From Ochotona curzoniae (Eukaryota > Chordata > Mammalia > Lagomorpha > Ochotonidae), in NCBI RefSeq assembly GCF_017591425.1, contig NW_024465672.1, positions 165,253 through 229,252 of the forward strand: a stretch of DNA of 64,000 bases. The letters are read 5' to 3'. Within the stretch, counting starts at the first letter, position 1, and each line of letters opens with the position of its first letter. The position numbers and the translations under genes are program-made. A model generated the notes under the pieces. It was given only the letters and a program-made list of their open reading frames with translations, was not told where the DNA came from and searched no databases. Shown here piece after piece: positions 59,434 through 64,000 of the stretch.

Positions 59434-60527
59434 TTCCCAGTCCACCCTCAGGGTTGAGCATCATGTCCTACAGATTGAGACAACCCAGCAGATGTGCCGA
59501 TCCCTGACCAGCCTGCATTTACTCTGGCTCATGCATACACCAGTGGATATGATCACTTAGGCAATCTCCCCCAACCAGATTCACATCAGGCCAACAGGTG
59601 TTGTAGCCCAGCTGGCCTGGTTTGCACTTGGTCCCAGTTCTCACACTCATCAATGGGAGCATTGGTCCAGCAGGGGAGCCCTTGAAGTCCCCCAACTGTG
59701 ATCACACTCCCACACATGGTTCTCACATGGTGGGTGCTGTGGCCCAGTCTGTCAGGGTCTGTTGCATCTTGGCATTTGCTGGCATAGCCTGACCCAGCAT
59801 AATCTGTCTCGAGTTCCAGCTCATGCTGGTGGATGAGGCCACAACCCTACCCAGCCAGCCCCCATGCCTGGCCCTAATGTTAACTGGCTGTTGTTGTGGC
59901 CGGATCTTGCCTGTTCTGTACTCCATCCTGGTTGTCAGACCTGTCAGTGGATGTTACAAAATGTTTCAGCCTGTTCTGTCTCCAGATCTAACCCAGATGA
60001 ATGCTGGTTGATAATTTAAAGTGTCGTGCTCTTGGCTACACCCAGCATTGGTTCTTGTGCTTCACTGCAGGATCTGTGACCTGACAGTGAATTTTCTGCT
60101 CTAGCAGGTCTTCTCCAAATGGCAGATTTCAAAAACACCCACTGTGTCCATAACCCAGCTTGACTTATCCCTCCTCCTAACTGGAGGAAACAGTGTCCTT
60201 GCCCCAGGAATACACCTATTGTGACTCCTATTGTTGGTTGTTACAGCCAAGCCACACTTGGTCCACACCCAGACACTGCTGTCATGTGGTTCAGCAGGGA
60301 CAGAGACCTAGCCCATTCTACACCTACCCTGCCTCTGATGGTTATCAGTCAGTACTGGAGTCTAGCTCAATCTGGCACATCCCAAATTCTGTCCACATCC
60401 ATGCTGAGGGACACTGCAGCCATGTCCATTCCAGATCACACCCTCATTCTGGCTATAGTGCTCACCAGTGGGAACCACAACACAGGCAGGACATCCCTTG
60501 TCCAAGCACCATCGAAATCTAGTTTTG
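59434..60527. repeat. Degenerate repeated-phrase block, right part
   Basis: Continues the 57933-58816 block: CTCATGCATACACCAGTGGA, CATGGTGGGTGCTGTGGCCC, GCTCATGCTGGTGGATGAGG and GTGCTCACCAGTGGGAACCA repeat the same idea at roughly 70-200-base spacing. No family is recognised. Confidence 0.45.
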
Positions 60528-60677
60528 AGAGTGCTCCTTTTATTTCAAGGTCAAAAACAAGCTTCCTGTGCTTTGAAACTATAGTCTTCAGGAGACTGTA
60601 TATACTACTGCGTCTGTTACAATTTGGACCTTTTAAAATAAATGTTGCATAACTTGGGAAAAAAAGAGTGCTCCTTT
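60528..60677 (+). mobile_element. Small 5'-truncated retroposed mRNA 3' end
   Basis: A 124-bp insert (60541-60664) carries AATAAA (in TTAAAATAAATGTTGCATAA) and an A-run, and is flanked by a perfect 13-bp duplication AGAGTGCTCCTTT at 60528-60540 and 60665-60677. This is the mark of L1-driven insertion of a polyadenylated RNA. The parent RNA is not recognised. Confidence 0.8.
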
Positions 60678-60699
60678 GGTTCCTATCAGTATATCCTAT

Positions 60700-60945
60700 G
60701 TTTTTTCAAGATGTATTTACTTGAGAGAGTTACAGAGGGGTGGGGGGAAGAGATATCTTCCATTAGCTGGTTCACTCCCCAGATAGCTACAGTGGCCCCA
60801 GAGCTCGGGCAGGCTGAAAACAGGAGCTTCTGTTTCTTTTGTGGCTAACAGAGGCCATTAGCCAGAAGCTGGACTGTAAGTGGAGCAACCAAGAGTTGAA
60901 CTGGTGCCAATTTGGGACACTAGCTTCTGCAAATGGCAGCTTGTT
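60700..60945 (-). mobile_element. Reverse C-SINE, partial
   Basis: Starts TCAAGATGTATTTACTTGAG, with TTAGCTGGTTCACTCCCCAG and AGAGTTGAACTGGTGCCAAT. The head end is lost near 60945. Confidence 0.85.
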
Positions 60946-61138
60946 CTTTGGGCTGGCTGGCTTTCCTCTTACCAGGCTCAGTACATTTCCAGCTGGGTTA
61001 TGCTGGCGTTCAATCCTATTATCTGGTGTTAGTGGGTGAAGTGGAGGAGATTCTGGCAGGGGTTGGTGAAAAGGTCAGATGTTTTGTGAGAAGGACCTTT
61101 AATGTCATGGGGAAAGACTGGCTAGGTCTTTCCTGCAA

Positions 61139-61432
61139 GCCTGGGCTGGATTTGCTAGTGGGCTGAGCCCCAGTCCTGAAAACCTGGGCTGGCTTTGCTA
61201 GCAGGCTGAGCCCTGGTTCTGGAAGCCTGGACTGGCTTTGCTAGTGGGCTGAGCCCCGGTCCTGCAAACCTGGGCTGGCCTTGCTAGCAGGCTGAGCCCT
61301 GGTCCTGCAAGCCTGGACTGGCTTTACTAGCAGGCTGAGCCCTGGTCCTGCAAGCCTGGGCTGGCTTTGCTAGTGGGCTGAGCCCTGGTCCCGCAAGCCT
61401 GGGCTGGCTTTGCTAACGGGCTGAGCCCTGGG
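61139..61432. repeat. 43-bp minisatellite, about seven copies
   Basis: Unit is about CCTGGGCTGGCTTTGCTAGC plus AGGCTGAGCCCTGGTCCTGCAAG. Six full copies and one partial copy alternate between CTAGTGGGCTGAG and CTAGCAGGCTGAG versions. It ends directly beside the LTR at 61441. Confidence 0.95.
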
Positions 61433-61440
61433 TAGTGGAG

Positions 61441-61987
61441 TGCCAGAGTCCAGCCCCAGCTGAGTTCAGAACTCGCGAAGGGTGCGTGGATGAGGCACAA
61501 AGAAAGAAAGAAAGAGACAGACCACTAGGAACTCTTGATCATCATAATGGACCACGCACAAAAGCTGTCCGCTTTATTTATACAAAATCAGTCAAACTCT
61601 GGCTCAGACTTTTTACCTCATGGTCAAGTGGGTGTTTCTAAAGATAACTCTGCCATTTGTTTCACGTAAGGCTAGGATGTTATTCACCTGGTGCCTGGCA
61701 CCTGGCGCCTGGCTAGGAAAAAGTACTCAATAGATGGTGCATATCAATCACTAACACATTCCTACCACAATTACTTTACAGCTTGGTCTTGAGAGAGTCA
61801 AGGAAGGAAGGGACCTAAAAGATCAAAGAAAGAGGGAAAGAATAGATTCCCACTACACCTGAAGACAGAACACCCTTGATTAGCATAGGATCAAAAGGGG
61901 AGTTAGCACCCTTGATTAGCATATTGCCACAGGATGCAGCCATAACAGCAATAACAGCTTTTTGGCTAAAAAACGGCAACAGCAACA
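61441..61987 (-). mobile_element. Probable LTR, reverse orientation
   Basis: On the - strand it has TATAAATAAAGCGGAC (TATA box and polyadenylation signal overlapping, at 61570-61585) and ends GGACTCTGGCA, i.e. TGCCAGAGTCC at 61441 on the + strand. The other end is placed at CAGCAACA (61987) only by the TG...CA rule. No target duplication was found. AAAGAAAGAAAGAAAGAG near 61500 is a small simple repeat. Confidence 0.6.
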
Positions 61988-62412
61988 TCAGCTTCTAAGC
62001 TCCCATTGATATTAAACAGTAACTCCGCAGAGGCAGACAATTCCTAAATAGATTACAGAAATCTCAATGGGGTTGTCCGGTGTCCATGCAAAGGGAGGTA
62101 GAGCTGCCTTCAGGTGTTGTAGAGACATCCACCGGGCCTTGCCACACAGCGGGACATTCCTTGCGGCCTTGCCTGCAAAGGAACGATACTCTTCACACCT
62201 TCCTGTCTTCCACATCCATCACACGGACCCCATCAGTCGAGCTCCTCTGACCCGAGGCAGCGTCAGCAGCTAAGAAGTGCTTTCTCTGAAGTCAGTCCCA
62301 GATCTGCAGGGCCCTCCTCTATCGTCTTCTGTTTTTACTGCCCTTCAGGTGGTAGTTGCTTCTGTGATATCACAGTGTTCACTTTGTGACTTTTCAGTTC
62401 TCACACCAAATA
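61988..62412. other. Stretch between LTR and L1
   Basis: A - strand frame of 67 codons (62012-62215) ends PPFAWTPDNPIEISVIYLGI. It could be decayed internal sequence of the retrovirus whose LTR precedes it, but no firm motif is seen. Confidence 0.3.
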
Positions 62413-62998
62413 GCAATTCTTTTTTTAAACATATTTTTATTTTGAATTTTGAATTATGTGGTACAATTTCGTGTAGCCTGGGATTGCCCCTCAAAATTCC
62501 CACCCCCTGACAGATATTCCTCATTTTACTACAAACGGTGCGGTCCTTCATAAGGAATAATAATTCTATTAGTCTCTTATTTAAGTGTATCCCGACATTG
62601 GTACAGACAATGTCAGACAGACCAGCATCCCACTGTCTACATAATGTCCAACAGTTTCATTGGGAATCTATCTTTCGTCTGGAAGCAGGGATGTATGTTG
62701 CATTATACCCCCACATCTGGAAATGGTAGACCCCAGTACTCCATCACTATACATTTCCATAATTGAGAAGCCATGAAACAAGGTCAACCACTGGTATGAG
62801 TTAGAACAACAGCCACAAAACATCAACAAATTACAGCACCATGAAAAAAACATGCCACTGAGTAACCAACACATGGGTGACTAAAAGGAAACACAAAAGT
62901 CTCTTGGGAAAAAATATGCCACCGTGTAATCCATGAGCCAGCAATGAATTCAACAAGAGAAAAGAAATTTGTAATAAATAAAACTGAAATAAAAAAAA
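62413..62998 (-). mobile_element. L1 3' end, reverse orientation
   Basis: On the - strand the 3' end is GGGGTGGGAATTTTGAGGGG then TATGTGGTACA-related sequence and an A-rich tail (62413-62450), matching the small insert at 28052. The upstream boundary, near an A-rich run at 62985-62998, is not defined by a duplication. Confidence 0.55.
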
Positions 62999-63002
62999 TT
63001 AG

Positions 63003-63180
63003 TGTGGACGGTGCTGTGTGTCCGTCTCGGAGGGTGGGCGGTGTGTCTGTCTCGGAGGGTGGGCGGTGCTGTGTGTCTGTCTCAGAGGGTGGGCGGTGCT
63101 GTGTGTCTGTCTCGGAGGGTGGGCGGTGTGTCCGTCTCGGATGGTGGGCGGTGCTCTGTGTCCATCTCAGAGGGTGGACA
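63003..63180. repeat. 25-30-bp minisatellite, about six copies
   Basis: Units such as GGTGCTGTGTGTCTGTCTCG plus GAGGGTGGGC alternate with a shorter form lacking the CTGTG step. It yields fortuitous repeating frames (VSEGGRCC...) on the + strand. Confidence 0.95.
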
Positions 63181-63476
63181 GTACCGTTTCCAGATCGGAG
63201 GCCTCTATGCCCAGGGTCTCCCAACCAGCAGCTATGGATGTTTGAGGCCGTTTGCCTGCCACTGGGGCAGTCCCAGGTGCCACAGAGGAGCCGGCAGCAC
63301 CCTTGCCCTCAGCTGTCCCAATGCCAGAGGCAACTCCTTCACTAGGCCAGAGTCCCAGGTATCTGTAGGCATTGCCAAGCTGCCTTCCCTACTGAGTAAA
63401 CAGTTCTCTGTAGAGCAAGGTTTGGGCTACCACTTCAGTGGGAAGAGACCCTGGTGGACTTGGCTCCTTAGAGTGT
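63181..63476. other. Unassigned stretch
   Basis: GC-moderate sequence between minisatellite and LTR. A + strand frame crosses it but continues the minisatellite frame and has no recognisable content. Confidence 0.4.
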
Positions 63477-63957
63477 TGTGCCGGTTTTTTGAAACCCCCA
63501 GATAATCATCAAGTCTGAAGTCGGTGCTGAGGCAAAAAGGTGGTTTATTCAGGTTAGCCTAGGTAACCCAGCCACCTCCCCCAGCCTAACATGGCTGGGC
63601 GGGGGAGGGACAGCCACAGCTGAGGCTGCAAGGATCCACAAGGAGGACAAAAGAAGAGCGAGCCAGAAGAGTCAAGGGAAGGGCCAAGAGCCAAAGCCCC
63701 CCAGTTCTTATACATTTCAGGCTATTAATTATACAGTCATGATTTAGTAGGCTTCTATTGGTGGGTTTGAAACAAGCAATTTTCAAAAAGTACAAATCAA
63801 TGAGCTATTGGGCTGTGAATCTTATCAAACACCAGGTGCCTCCTTCCTGAGGAGTGGTCTGCCTACGTGACCTGCCAGGTGTCTTGCCGGGTGTCACGTA
63901 GACTATCAGGCCTGAGGTTCACACAGCCCCCAGCCAAGCCATTAAGGCAGAATCACA
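63477..63957 (-). mobile_element. Probable LTR, reverse orientation
   Basis: On the - strand it carries TATAAGAACTGGGG (TATA-like) and AATAAACCACC (polyadenylation signal) at typical spacing, and its ends can be read as TGTG...CACA. No target duplication or internal region was found, and the right end near 63957 is approximate. 63958-64000 is too short to assign. Confidence 0.65.
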
Positions 63958-64000
63958 AAAGGCAGAAAACGCCTAGGTTCTTCAAGAGAACAAGATGGAT

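Noticed and set aside
62944..63505. Cys/Gly-rich frames of 133 and 167 codons with repeating VSEGGRC
   Set aside because: They are translations of the 25-30-bp minisatellite, present in several frames at once.
1..64000. A new multi-gene system, CRISPR array, operon or defence island
   Set aside because: The sequence is repeat-rich vertebrate DNA with one candidate exon and one pseudogene. The direct repeats found are SINEs, LTRs and minisatellites, not spacer arrays.

Overview
The window looks like lagomorph nuclear DNA, most likely a pika (Ochotona-like). The main reason is about three dozen copies of a tRNA-derived C-type SINE in both orientations. Young copies start GGCCTGGCGCGGTGGCGCAA, carry a tRNA-like head and a pyrimidine-rich 3' region (TCTCTGTCTCTCCTCTCTGT), and end in an A-rich tail with target-site duplications (TSDs). 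The species call is inference from SINE family style; no search was run. The sequence is intron-rich, repeat-rich mammalian DNA with no bacterial genes, operons or CRISPR. Most long open frames are chance frames or lie inside SINEs, LTRs and GC-rich DNA.

Layout. 1-23.9 kb is intergenic or upstream sequence: an L1 5' end, ancient L1 remnants, many SINEs, two solo LTRs of one family (7.8 and 14.5 kb), and a nested endogenous-retrovirus region (about 13.7-17.3 kb). 19.1-23.9 kb is SINE-free and AT-rich. 23.96-27.33 kb is a strong CpG island. Inside it a + strand ATG at 25258 opens a 13-codon exon that ends at a consensus donor. The peptide MSPRKETKLRSLK resembles the first coding exon of ZNF521 (9 of 13 residues, same exon end), so this is my candidate gene start; the rest of the gene would lie beyond the window.

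27.3-64 kb would then be intron 1. It holds SINEs, L1 pieces, one clear full-length but dead processed pseudogene of FGFR1OP2 (38.99-41.71 kb, 14-bp TSD), and microsatellites. A dense cluster at 57.4-64 kb has two + LTRs, two - LTRs, a 2.6-kb block of degenerate repeated phrases, a tiny 5'-truncated retro-insertion, a 43-bp minisatellite, an L1 3' end and a 25-30-bp minisatellite.

I found no new multi-gene system. The points most worth a second look are the diverged repressor motif in the candidate ZNF521 exon, a young SINE inside the CpG island of the candidate gene, the FGFR1OP2 copy that skips a central segment of its parent, a perfect 19-bp hairpin at 37.66 kb, and the repeat cluster at 57-64 kb.
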